From Vishniacozyma victoriae (Eukaryota; Basidiomycota; Tremellomycetes; Tremellales; Bulleribasidiaceae): DNA of 64,000 bases. Below the pieces are notes generated by a model. That model was not told the DNA's origin. It searched no databases and saw nothing but the letters and a program-made list of their open reading frames with translations. This document shows, piece by piece, positions 33,941 to 45,947 of this stretch. The stretch covers positions 1,054,001 through 1,118,000 of the forward strand of contig JADPYG010000088.1 in the NCBI GenBank assembly GCA_017654735.1. Direction: 5' to 3'. A program made the translations under genes and the position numbers. The stretch's first letter is position 1. Each line of letters starts with the position of its first letter.

Positions 33941-36900
33941 ATGTCGAATGAAGTCTCGGACCAGGAGATAGAGAGGGAGCTGCAGACCCTGAGGTACGTT
34001 CTCACTTTCAAAGCTTCGCTGACGACAGAAATCTACGTCGGCGTTCAGCATCTTCACCAGGTCCGGGCGCACTCGCAGTTGACCCCGATTTACCACCCCC
34101 TTCACCCGGTTCACAATCATCTACTTCACCCACCTACACCTCTAACGACGACATTACACTCTCGACTCCCGATGGTCTTGATGACGGAGGAATGTTCTGG
34201 GTGCCAGCCCATCTACATCCCGAGCTTGCACCTGGCGAATTCCGAAATTTCTTGAAACAGCATACCCATTCCGACCCAGAAAACGCCAGTGCCGAAGATG
34301 CCGGAGAAGCTGCTGGGCTACAGAGGAGCAGCTCATGGTTAGCCCGAAGCAACAGTCGGAATCAGAATCTGGGGAGGAAAAGGAGTATGCTGTCGAAGCA
34401 ATACCACCCTCGAGCTGGCGATAATGTTGAACAGGACGCGCCTCCCATGCCTGTCCGACCCAGGTCGAGCATCTATGGCGGTAGATCGGGAGACAAGGGC
34501 TTGACATTGAATGACTTGCAGGAGCTCGAGGCAATTGTGGATCAGGCGGATGAGGAGGGCAATCCTGATGCCGCTCGAGCGATGCTTCGGAGAACTCTCA
34601 GTACCAACAGGTCCCCTGACTGTGAGTTAACACCTCGGCTCTTTGCTAATGGCAGTCCTCCACGGCGATGAGTCATCTTCACTCACACGCCCATCATCCA
34701 TTATTCGACGATCTGCTCGAACCCGAATCAGAAAAGCGAATCTACCCGGAGACGGAGGTGGCCATCGATTCGGTAGCTCGAGAAAAGGTCGTCGTACCAC
34801 TGCCGCTCCCGACATCGACATCCCTGAAGACGACTGGGATGGTCGAAAACATACCGGCAATAGCGACGAAAGTGTTGACTACGACAGTCAAGACCACGCT
34901 CCCGTCTTGGTAGATGAAGATGGAAACCGATTCTATGACGCTCCTCAGCATTTGGAAGAACGACGAGGCAGTGACTCCACTGACGACATGGCTATCTTTG
35001 ATGCATACCGCCAATCTCGGTCCAGCTCTGCATCATCCGAGAATTCGTACGAAGATGCGCCCAGTAACGAAAGCTCGCCGCCCAAAGAGAGTATGGGTCT
35101 GCCCCAAATACCCATCACTCGACCTGACGCCTCGGACTGGTTTACGGAAGAAGGTGAAAAGACGCCCACTCAGGAACGCATAGCAGATCCATTCGGTGGG
35201 TTGAGACGGACGGAATCTGGACCTGGACTATCGCTTCAGCTACCAGCGGAACAACAGACTCCCATGGCCAAATCTCCAACTTCACCTACAACACCTCAAC
35301 AACGACCCGCCAACCTACCTAACACTCTCCTCCCTCCCGGGATGGCTGCGCCTCGACAATCGCTCAAAACCCAAGGCTCCAAAGAAGACTTGGGCATGAC
35401 ACCTGTGCAACTCGAGACTCCTCGTCCTGCTTTGGCTCGTGTTGAGAGCCGAGCCAATCAAGAAAAGGAAAAGGAGAAGGAAAAGGAACGTCAAAAAGAG
35501 AAGGAGAAGAAGGGTGGATTCTTCAGCAAAAAAGACAAGGGAAAAGAGAAGGACAAGTCTAAGAAGGAAAAAGACGGTTTCTTAGGCTCGTTGTTCGGTG
35601 GGAAAAAGAAGCAAGAAGAGGTACCGACTGTTACAAACTTTTCGTCCACGGATGGACGTGCTGCTGCCGCCGCCCTACTTGGTACTTCCAAGTCTGCCAA
35701 ATCGCTTGGTCTTCACGGTCTACCCACTCCCGGCGTGTCACCCACCTCGCCAGGCTTCCCAAATAATTACGCCCGATACCCCATTCACGTCGAACGAGCT
35801 ATTTATCGACTTAGTCACATTAAGCTCGCCAATGCTCGTCGACCTTTGTTTGAACAAGTCCTCATCTCGAATCTCATGTTCTGGTACTTGGGCATCATCG
35901 GTCGGAATGTCGCCGAGGAAAAGAAACCTGCGTCGGTCAATGGTAAAGAGGGCAAGGAGGGAGGTGAAGACAAGGAGCAGAAATTAGTTGCCAAGGGCAC
36001 ACCCATAAAGCCGGCCGATTCTGGATCTGCTGGAACGCCTTTACCTCGCCCACCACCTCAGCAGTCCAACAAGAAGATGGGATTGAGTAAGCCAGGTCGA
36101 AGCAGGAACGGACGAGATCATGAAGCGCCAATCAAGGCTCCTTCTTATGGCTCACAGAACGCTCAGGTCGATCATGAAGTCAGGACCGCTACCGCTCAGG
36201 TTCAGGGCATGTCGATAAAGTCGAGGCCTACGCAGAATGCCCCTCCGCCACGAGACTATCACCCTCCTCCTCAACAATACCAGCAACAGCCCCCGCAGCA
36301 ACAATACCAACAACCTCAGCAGCCTCCCCAGCAGCAATACCAGCCAAATCAGCTGGCTCCTCCACCCATCAACCAGCATTCTGTAAGCTCTTCCTTCTGC
36401 TATGATTGACTTTGCTCATGTATCAGCCTCCACAGATGCAGGGCGCTCCCCAGCAGCACCGCTCGGCGTCTCAGCCTGGCCCTCAAAGGGCTCTATCGCC
36501 ACCTGCCCCTGGACAGAGCCGACCTACGTCCGAAAGCTACCCTGCAAACCCGCAGCAACCTTCCACTTCGCCAACAATGTTCCAAGCTCCTCCTCGTGGG
36601 GTACCGCAATCGTCATTCGGCCCACCTCCACCTGTAGCCAACGGTCACGGACCTGGTCCTGCTCCACCCTTTGATGACCGTCGTCAACGGACAATGTCAC
36701 AACCTGGTCACCCACCCCCACAGCAGGGCCCACCTTCAGCCAATATGCGCCGAGTTGTCACGGACGGCCGTCCACCACCCCACAATCCCTATGCAGATGG
36801 TGCTCGAGTGCAAGAACATCGTCTACCTCAGCATGGTGGTCCCCAGCCTGCTCAACCGCCTCAGCATGGTGGACCTCAGCCTGGTCAGCTATTCCAGTAC

Positions 36901-37392
36901 CCCGGCGGCGGCTCGACATCACCTCCTCCGCATGGAGGTCCACCTCCCCCTGGGTCACCATTCACACAACGACCAGGGCAATCATATTCGCCTCAACCGG
37001 GTCAAGTCTTTCAGCATCAGCAACAAGCCCCGCCAGCACACTACTCTCCTCATCAGCGACCTCCAGAAGGTGGCCCACCTGCGGGCTGGCAGCGACTTCC
37101 ACCTGGTGCTCAACAACCGCAGTTTGCTCATCCTGATGCTCATTTGCAACGACAACTCTCGCATCCACCTCCAAATCGACCTCCACAACCATACCCGCCA
37201 CAACAGCAGCCATACCCTCAGCAACGACCTCCACCACAGGGATACTACCAACAATCACCAGGACAAATGCAACAGCGTCCACCTCAACCTCAGCCAGGAC
37301 AGCAATACTCGCCTCAAGCCGGTTATGGACCACCTCCGCCGGATGGAATGAGAAGAGCGCCAGCGCCAGTGTATAATCCACATCATCGCTGA
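33941..37392 (+). CDS. Zds1-like protein (PP2A-Cdc55 regulator family)
   Basis: Four exons (33941-33993, 34029-34621, 34656-36382, 36427-37392; 3339 nt) encode 1112 aa. Near the N-terminus FWVPAHLHPELAPGEFRNFL is conserved in the family. A long Ser/Lys-rich middle includes a Lys/Glu run (about residues 480-525) ending in KKQEEVP. The Zds C-terminal motif sits at about residues 588-630: RYPIHVERAIYRLSHIKLAN followed by RRPLFEQVLISNLMFWYLG. The last 450 residues are Pro/Gln/His-rich and repetitive (PPQQ and QPGQ patterns). In yeast Zds proteins bind Cdc55 and control mitotic entry and polarity; the same role here is inferred. The long Pro/Gln tail after the domain is unusual, since in yeast the motif is terminal. 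Confidence 0.75.
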
Positions 37393-37664
37393 ATGTCATG
37401 AAGTTGTTTGTCGGGCTTTGTAGTGGACTTTGACTTTTGTACGAGTGTCGAGTGTATATGACCAGTAACGGATAACGTCTAGATGCAAGATAGAAACGAG
37501 TGTAGGGCTAGTCTGTTAGTGCTGCACATGCATAGCGTCTGTTATGATCTATCTAGACGAATGATTTTTATACAGAATCGATGCCAAGAGCGTCAGCAAC
37601 TGCAGACGCGACGAAAGTCAAAACAAGGCGTGACTGACTTTGTACCTCCTATCACACTGCGCTA

Positions 37665-39992
37665 TGGATATCATGTCCACATCGGCTACTGGACCTGTCA
37701 GCTCTGGCAAGCCTCTTGCAGCAGGTAGCAGTCGTAGAGCGACACCGGCGGAGCTCACGCGAAAAGTCAATCCATCGACAACCCGACGTATCTTGACGAC
37801 TATCGCTTTTCCGCTGCTCATCCTCCTCGCGGTCCCATATTGGTGGCATGTCACCTCGATTGTTCGCCTGCCACTCCCAATAGCACGTATAGAAGCTCTA
37901 GAGTCATCTACAGTAAGTTCAATCAGCTAGACACGAGCTGATAGCCAGCCACCACTGGCGAGGACAAAGGTCCTATTCACGGCAGATGGGGATTCATATC
38001 CCCAACCGCAATATGAGGAGATCAGGATCGATCATACGGAAGTCCTAGAGAATTTGAAGCATGCAGCGGAAAAGAGTATCGATTCATTGATGCAGCAAAA
38101 GAGGCCGAGGGGGAATAGATTATGGGATTTAGATCCATGGACAAAGAAGGCTGGTGAGTGATTTCAGCTATTGATTGAACGCAGCTGATACCTCAGCGGG
38201 AAGGCATCATTTGAAGATGCATCTCAAGACTAGTGAGAGGGCGAATGAAGAGTTTCCACTTGAACCATATATCCAAACTCCAGACAAGGGGTTCATGACA
38301 AGTGGTATCGAAGCGGGCACTTTGGTCATCCCCGTTAATCCTAAGCAAGTCGGGATTCCTTGGCTACGAGGTGAGTCAGCTGAAAGACAGCGCTACCGAG
38401 CTGACGTGCAGACCACTACAAGCTCGCAATGACCCATTCGATGCTCGCTTTGTTCCCCTCCACACCGCCCGACATCCCATTGAGAGCGATTAAATACCAG
38501 CCAAATGTCACTCTCAGCTTTGTGCTCCTAAACGAGGACAGTGCAGAGGGAGGCTATGTTCGATCATGGGATATTCGAGAAGCTATTGCAGGTAAGTTGC
38601 GTCTCTGACTTGTAGGACGCCGCTGACCTGGAAGAACACATTCAGCCTCACCTCGACCCTCTAAAGGATATCTTCAATTTCACAATCGAGTCCCAAGTCC
38701 TCTACCATGCCCCCCTAGCTTTCGAGCCCACCCAAGGACATTCATCTGGATTTTCAAAAGGCTCAGAAGATCAAAAGAGGCTAGACCAAGCTCTGGACGA
38801 AGCAAGCCAGGGTCAGGCGGAAGCGGAAGAAGTTGCCAAGGCTTTGATAGAGGAGGAAAAGGGTGAAGAAGGGTGGCAGGTCGATGAGGAGATGATGAAG
38901 GTGTTTGTCAATACTGAGAGCTGGAGTTTGGGTGAGTGGACAGATCTTGCAACAAGCAAACAGGGCTAATCTACAGATTCTGGAAGCACAAACAATCCAG
39001 TCTTGCGATTCCTTTTGTTTGTACCATCTGTGCATCATCGACCCATGCACCTCGCTGTCGAAGGTATGTCGTCACAAGGGGTGGAACTGATAAGCAGACT
39101 CCGCCGATTCATTCCTTCTACCCCAATACGGTTCTGTCGCCCTTCTCAACCCACCCACCAATGACGCAAAGGACACATATCACCTCTCACTCGAAAACCT
39201 AAACCCATCGTTCCACCTATTCACACAGCACCTCTATTCCCTACTGGCCCTACCTCACCTACCTGAGTCCGAATATCTACACCCATGTCCTTCTGCCTCA
39301 CCGCTGAATCCACCTTCTGATCTCGTTCCGCCTCTGTCATCATGGCAGGTCGACCAGGTGCTTAGACAGCGGGCCAAGGAGAATAGCGAAGAAGCTAGAA
39401 AGACCCTTGCGGGGATTGTGAGGCTAGTGGGCAAGATCAAGGAGATGAAATTGGAGGAGGGAGTCAGGGACACGGTACTCGGAGCAGTTGAGAGATTAGA
39501 GAAGGCAAGTTTCTCAGCTATGACTAGCTGTGACTGGAGTTGACAGACAGATGGACAAGTCCAAAGACCCTAGAGAGCAGTTCATCCTCTCAAGAGATGC
39601 AGTCGGATTGGCAAACAAAGCATTCTTCGATCCCTCGATGATGGGTTTACTATACTTCGTGAGCACCTCTCGCCGATTACGAGTATGAGCTAACTCTATA
39701 GCCTGACGAACATAAATTCGCTGTTTACACACCCCTCTTCGCACCTGTCGCTGTACCTATCGTCTTGGGTTTGATCAAAGAGATTCTCGGCTGGAGACGT
39801 CGAAGGAGGGCTAGAAAGGCTGCTGAGGCTGCGGGACCTGTCGTCGAGGTCGATGTTGCTGATGTGAAGGTGAAGAAGGAGACCGCTTCGGATTCGGACA
39901 AAGAGGGACGCGTAGCTGAAACGCACGAGGCTGTGATCAGAGATAGTCCTCCAGCTAGATCGCTGAGATCTAGGAAGAAGATCATAGAGTAG
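37665..39992 (+). CDS. GPI17: GPI transamidase subunit PIG-S/Gpi17
   Basis: Subunit of the ER complex that attaches GPI anchors to proteins. Nine exons (37665-37912, 37945-38153, 38197-38370, 38412-38591, 38635-38931, 38977-39063, 39098-39504, 39551-39658, 39702-39992; 2001 nt) encode 666 aa, longer than yeast Gpi17. A transmembrane helix lies at residues 44-63 (TIAFPLLILLAVPYWWH) and a second near 575-597 (FAVYTPLFAPVAVPIVLGLI), the usual two-helix topology with a large lumenal domain. Family signatures include LSFVLLNED, IFNFTIESQVLYHAPL and YGSVALLNPP. The tail is basic and acidic, cytosolic. The intron at 39505-39550 begins with GC instead of GT. An in-frame ATG at 37674 is an alternative start. 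Confidence 0.9.
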
Positions 39993-40177
39993 ACCCTAGA
40001 CTAGCCCCGTCCTGCGAAAGTCTGCATGTATCCTTAGCTTCATAATCTCCGAGCATGGCGCAATATTATGTGTAGCGGATGAACTGCCAAGATAAGCAAT
40101 TAGATGACGTCAATTACCAAACATCCTCGATTCCAGTAAACTCACTCTCTTTGTACATTATCCTACTACACTGAACA

Positions 40178-40803
40178 ATGTCACTATCAGGATCAGCAGC
40201 TGAAGGTATGCAGCCGTGATCATGATTGAATGCTGATACTAGGCTACGGAAAGACTGGAGATGGGATGTTGAGGCATAACGATGGTGTTCCACCTGCTCC
40301 TACACCGTATGTTCATCTATGACGTTGCGTACCTAGCTGACAGTGTAGTGAGAATCCCGCAGGAGTAAGCTAATACCAAGCTGAGCTTGAGCCAGAGAGC
40401 TGACTAGTAGGTCGCCCCTCAAGTCAGCAGTACCTCTGCTCCTACTGGCTCCATTCCTGGAACCGGGACCGCCGACGATGGTGATTTACGACATGTCTTT
40501 GGAAACGTAAGTCTTTAGTGCTGAGTAACGCTTGAGATTGCTGATATCAAGCCCATGTTATTCAACGATACATTTGGCCAGCTGTCCACCGCTTTCACTT
40601 CAACACTAGCAGTGGTCGAAGGTGAACTACCTTCCGGACTCGGTTCCAAGGCGAAGGACCTTATTGAGAGGCTGAAGGCTATGCGCGCCGAGATCGATGG
40701 CTGGAGAGAAGGCAAGCCTCTCGAAGGAGGTGCAAAGAAGGAAGAGACCAATGATGTCTCGCGTGAGAGTGGGGAACAGGCTGGAGGATTGTACGCCGAT
40801 TAG
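40178..40803 (+). CDS. Small hypothetical protein with C-terminal helix
   Basis: Five exons (40178-40205, 40243-40306, 40349-40364, 40411-40506, 40552-40803; 456 nt) encode 151 aa. Exon 3 is only 16 nt (16-40 nt exons recur in this window). The N-terminal half is Gly/Pro/Ser/Thr-rich and probably disordered. The C-terminal half contains PMLFNDTFGQLSTAFTSTL followed by a charged helix (SKAKDLIERLKAMRAEIDGW) that could form a coiled coil. The splice sites all fit the GT-AG rule with a frame check, and the coding character is clear. I do not recognise a family. Confidence 0.65.
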
Positions 40804-41184
40804 GCCGTTTTGTCTCGGTGATTACAATTCCCCAAAGACATAGGTATGTTACTTCCGGACCATGCTGTTATCTTATCTGACACTATCAGATGTATTGTAA
40901 TCTAAGACATCGATTCATCTATTGAAGAAAGCGAGACCGTGATGTTTGGTTCATCGGATAGACAGTGTCTGGGACAAGTTGTCCAGATGTTTCACATGGT
41001 ACCAGAGCCCCGGTCAATTCGGATCTGAAATGGAACATCCCGGAGTACTCATCTATGTTGATCGAGGACCTAGGCTTACTGACCTTAAGTAGGGGACTGA
41101 TGCTTAGCTTACCTGAACTGTTCCTGTTGACAAATTATAAAAGTAAAGGTCATTATACACGAGCCTATATCGACATAGCATACG
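40804..41184. other. Intergenic, nothing recognised
   Basis: A 381-bp region between the small hypothetical gene and the Axl2-like gene. No gene or RNA recognised. Confidence 0.5.
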
Positions 41185-44100
41185 ATGCTATCGAGCACCT
41201 ATGCTCATCGAGGCCGTAAAAGGGCGTTCTATCGTATGTCCTGTCACCATCACATGGCAACCTGTACTGACGTCCAGGCCTCCCTCTCGCTACCCTTGTG
41301 CTCTTTGCATCATCTGTACTCGGTCAAGTCACACCTACCACCATATCACTAGCGTCCCAGCTCGGTCGACCCGCCCGAGCCAATCAAGATTTTTCATTCA
41401 CCTTTTCCCCTTCCACGTTTTCCACTAATACATCTTCGACCTCTACCATCATCTATACTGCTACTCCCCTCCCCACATGGCTCAGCTTCGACTCGACCGC
41501 TCGTACCTTCTCTGGCAGACCTGAACCACAAGATCAGGGTACTACCACCGTCGGCGTCACTGCGAGTAGCGTCCAAGGCGGAACCATTGGACGGGATACA
41601 TTCGGTTTGATGGTTACCAACAAACCTGGCAATATCTCCCTATCCCTTCCTATCGAGCAGCAACTCACCTCCAACGACTCGGCAATCACCTCGGCATACC
41701 CCTACGATGTCGATTCGGTCTACTATCCCGGTGTCCGAGTCCCACCTAATTGGTCATTCTCACTCGGCTTCCAGTCTTATACCTTTGCCAACCCTAACGG
41801 TGCCAAGGTGTACTACTCTGCCAACATGATCGATGGATCCCCTCTCCCCAACTGGCTTTACTTCAACAATGCGTCAGTCACTTTCGATGGTGTCGCACCA
41901 AACCTCGGCAAGACTCAAGTATTCCAAGTGGTACTCGCTGGTGCGGATGTAGTTGGGTTCCAGGATATCCGAGAGAGCTTCAACATCACCATTTCCCCCC
42001 GGAACTTCACCGCTGTACCTGGAGCTCGATCTGCTTTGAATGTCACTGCCGATGGTCGACCACTGAACGCATCCGTCAATGTTGCCGATATGCACGATTG
42101 GCTTGTCGATGGCAAGCCCCTCGAACAAGGTGAAATCGCCTCGTTCAATCTCGACCTGTCTACTACCAAGGTCGATGGCCTGGCATTCGACAGTTCCAAC
42201 TCGAGCCTCACTGGATCGGTATCAAGCGATATGGCGGGCAAGAAAGTCACTGTTCCGATTGGCCTCGTCCACAAGTCTGGTGATATACTCAATAGTACTC
42301 TTGACATTGCTTTTCTATCATCCATCTGGAAGCACGACCAGCTCTCCCCCTCGATCCTGACGCCGGGACAGGACTACAAAATCGACCTTCGAGATCAGCT
42401 CAACAAGCATGACGAGGCAGTCGATATTACCTACAAGGTTGATCCGGATCGAGCTGCCTCCCATGTTCAGGTCGACAAGGACCATGTGATTAGTGGAAAC
42501 TTCCCCACCGATGTCGATTACAATTCGGTCATTGTCCACCTCACTGCTCTACACCGGGATACTCGAGCAGTATCTACGGCCGACATCACCTTGTCTCTGA
42601 CTGGACATGGTACTGAGCCCGCTACCCTAGCCGCCAAGAAAGGTCTACCAAAGACTGCCGTCATCGCCATCGCTACCATCTCTGCTCTTGCCGGTCTCAT
42701 TATCCTCCTTGGCTTGATCCTCTTTTGTCGTCGACGATCTAGGCGGGTTCATACCGAAAAGAACGGAATTGCTCATTATGCCGGGTCAAGCGAGGTTGAA
42801 TTAGATGATCCCGAAAAGGCAGAGTACATGAAATCAAGTCCAGCCGCTCAGTATGCCAGGAAAATGTCGTCAAACGTCTCGATGGCTGGTACTCAAGGGT
42901 CCATCTCTACTGCCGCTGCCCCCGTCGTTTTGCCCCACCTATCATCCGGCATCCCCCAACAAAGCCCCAAGCCTAGTATTCTGGAAAGGATGAACCCATT
43001 TGCTAAAGGCCGACCAAAGTCCCGAGTCAAGATTTCTAGGCCCATCATCACGCCCTCTCTCAACAATGCTGCTTTCCAAGCTCAGCTTGCTCATGCGGTC
43101 GACCAAGCTGGCATTGTGCGACGTGATGAACCTACCGATTCTGATTTCACCGAGTCTATCCATAGTACAGTTCGATCCGAGTCTCAAGCTAGCCAACATG
43201 ATGAAGAGGATTCGGTCCACTCCGAGGAGACTAGGGTAGTTGGTCGAACACAGCGAGAAACCTGGGCATCAAGCGAGTCTTACCACTGGACCGATCCCGA
43301 TAGGCTCGCTCGAGAAGTCCACCCAGAAGACACCACCGATGGATGTAGTAATCGAACAAGTGGACTTAGCGCATGGAACGATAATCAGTATGAACCTGAT
43401 GTCAATGAGGAGTACGATGAATCGCAGTTCGCTTCGACTCGTCCCCCAACCGAAATGGATCATCAGCAATATACGGAAGAGGAACACGAGCACCAACAGA
43501 CTGAAGCCGAGGGAGCTGTCATCTCGATCGATAATATTTACTTCCCTACCGAGTCGGATCTAGCTTCCACCAGTTTGACATCGTCCGATTCAGATAGGAT
43601 CGAGACGGCAGTGATCCAGACTGCCTCTCGATACGATGCTCGACGCACTCTCGAAAGTCCTATCACTACCATCGGTAGTCCTGCCAGCGACCAGACTGCC
43701 CGTGGTATGGCGACTCCCGTGATTGCATATTCTCGATTAGTCAACTTTGGTGGACAAAAGGCAGTAGTCGTTCCCGAACAATACGTCCACCGGAATATCA
43801 GTCACATGGCGACTATCCATAATTCGCAATCCGACCAATCGAGCGTCGTAGCTCCTGGAGCATCTTCGACTCCTTACGATGGTCGAGAATCTCGTTTGTC
43901 AGTCCACGAGACCAGGTCTTCTACTCCGAGTGATGATTCCGAACCCACCCCTCGACAGCATACTGTTCACGACTCGGTCCTCTCCTCGCCCGCTAGTCCT
44001 CTTCCATCATTGCCTGTAGCTCCTGTTGAACCTCGAGCCTCGCGACAGTTGACTCAGCGGATCCTACTAGGTGTGGAAGAGCCATTCCATTTCTACCCTC

Positions 44101-44434
44101 CCTTGAATCAAATGTCTTCCGGATCCAACACGACCTCTACCAAACCCATTACTAAAGCAGGAGCTACGTACTCTGCTCATCTCGAATCACAGGGACCGAC
44201 ACAGATTCAGCTCAGTGCTCTTCCCGTATGGTTGAGGTTCGAGGATATGGAGGTTTGGGGATTGCCTACTGAGAAGGATCGAGGGACTTGGCAGATTAGA
44301 ATTGTGGAGAAGCTTCATGGAGCCGAGAGGGTCGTGGGCCGATTCGTGCTTGAGGTAAGTCGAGTCAGACGCGCGTCTTGGTCAGTCAGCTGATAGCTCA
44401 GGTCGAAGGTGATCGAACCAGACGAGTCAACTAG
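41185..44434 (+). CDS. Axl2-like cadherin-fold membrane protein
   Basis: Three exons (41185-41233, 41278-44354, 44402-44434; 3159 nt) encode 1052 aa. The N-terminus is a signal peptide (basic HRGRKR then PLATLVLFASSVLGQ). The extracellular part has two to four dystroglycan-type cadherin-like repeats (TPLPTWLSFDSTARTFSGRP; then SPLPNWLYFNNASVTFDGV), several N-glycosylation sites, and one transmembrane helix near residues 477-500 (AIATISALAGLIILLGLILF) followed by RRRSRR. The cytosolic tail of about 550 residues is Ser/Glu-rich, with a second PVWLRFEDMEVWGLP motif near the end. Axl2 marks the site of polarised growth in budding yeast; the same role here is inferred. Confidence 0.8.
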
Positions 44435-45947
44435 GCTAGTCACCTCTGAGTGACCGTTGTTCACCAAATTTATCTATGTTAGCAGACATTTATTTTCGAA
44501 TTTTCGCTCAACTCCTTCCGACCTTGTTTTAACGGAAGTGATATTTATTTCTTGTCCTATGCATTCCATGCTACATATCTATCTGCAAAGGGAAAGGGAT
44601 ATACGACAACCCCTCCCGCCAGCACTCCAATTTCCCTAAGAAGGGGAGAGTTTCGGAATTGAAGAGGATTGACTTGTCCCGAAGGACTATTGATGTTGGC
44701 TCTATTTGTTGTCCTCCCAAAGTGAATGGCTTTGGGTAGACATGAGTTGAGCCTGGAAGGAAGGGGATATTGTTAGTAGCTGAAGTTAAGCAACATCAAT
44801 CCACATATCCGCCTGCAACAATTGAACAAGCAATACATAGGAATATAACGGACAACATAAATATGTCCACTCTTCACTCCGTCCACTACCCGCGAAGCTA
44901 AGGTCGCAGACATGTGATGGAGATCTGAGCAGCCTTGTACTAGACAAGGTTGATATAGGCCCATTCAGGAATCCCTTTTCGCGTTGGTGCTACGAGTGAG
45001 AGCAGATGGAGCCATTTGTGTGTGGTGGGGGAGGGTGATTTATCGATGGTTCATTAGCGGAGATAAATGCGGTCAGTGCGTGGGGTTGAACGAGTCGAGG
45101 AGGGCGAGCTTGACATATTGAGTATATGATACGAAAGTAACCTATTGCAAGAAGGTGAGGGAAATTTGGGAATGTAGATGAGTTACTTGGGAGGAAATGG
45201 GATTAATTCTGTTGAAATACCCAAGAAACAAACAACCGGAGATAGCCGAAGATGCCGAATGGATAGATGGTGTAGGATGTCGTGCTTGCTATCGTCCACA
45301 TATGCTCGGCTCTTGGTAGTCATGCAGCCCTTGGACGGTTCGGGGTAGTAGATCTCGATTACCGTATGGGTCAAGCCAACGTGCCAACGATCTATCCTTC
45401 AGATTCGTGTGTGACTTGTGCAAGAGCCAAAACTGAATGACGGGTTTCTCAAATATGAGCATCCTTCGCGAATCACGCAGTCTGCTTTCTCCTTCTCTGC
45501 ATTCGCATAGTTCTGAAACCTGTTGCAAAGCCCAAACACAAATTGTGTGCTTACATTGGGCCAAGTGGCCGATTACGAATTCGGCGTGGCGTTATCAGGA
45601 GATCTTCAGGGGGTCAACTTTGGGGCACAATTCGTAGTTATGGTGCAATAATTGCGGGTAGAGGTAGCGTGATGTGATGCATTGAAAGCCACTAAGCTTC
45701 AGTACTTATATACTTATCAGCTGATCAAGCAACGTTGTCCTTCGCCATCATCTTCCGTTGTATACCATTGTACATATTATCAATCAAGCTGTGTATACCA
45801 TCTATCCCTTTTCCAACGGATCTGCCACTCAGATACTCTACTCGCGCCACCAACAATCCTTCTGCTCCCTCTATTCTACCTCATTATCTTGTGATACACC
45901 TCACACACCTATCTTCTTGGATCTTGTAGCGAGACCTATCGCGGAAC
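44435..45947. other. 1.5-kb intergenic region before MET30
   Basis: No convincing gene on either strand: the open frames are short, AT-biased and show no splice pattern. It contains the 3' end of the Axl2-like gene and probably an extended regulatory region or 5' UTR of MET30. No tRNA or repeat recognised. Confidence 0.5.

Noticed and set aside
36671..37351. 226-codon open frame overlapping the Zds1-like gene
   Set aside because: Shadow frame of the repetitive Pro/Gln-rich coding sequence; Leu/His-rich composition is a frame-shift image of CCN/CAN codons.
45560..45571. Palindrome GGCCA-AG-TGGCC upstream of MET30
   Set aside because: Too short to be significant; expected by chance in 64 kb and not repeated nearby.
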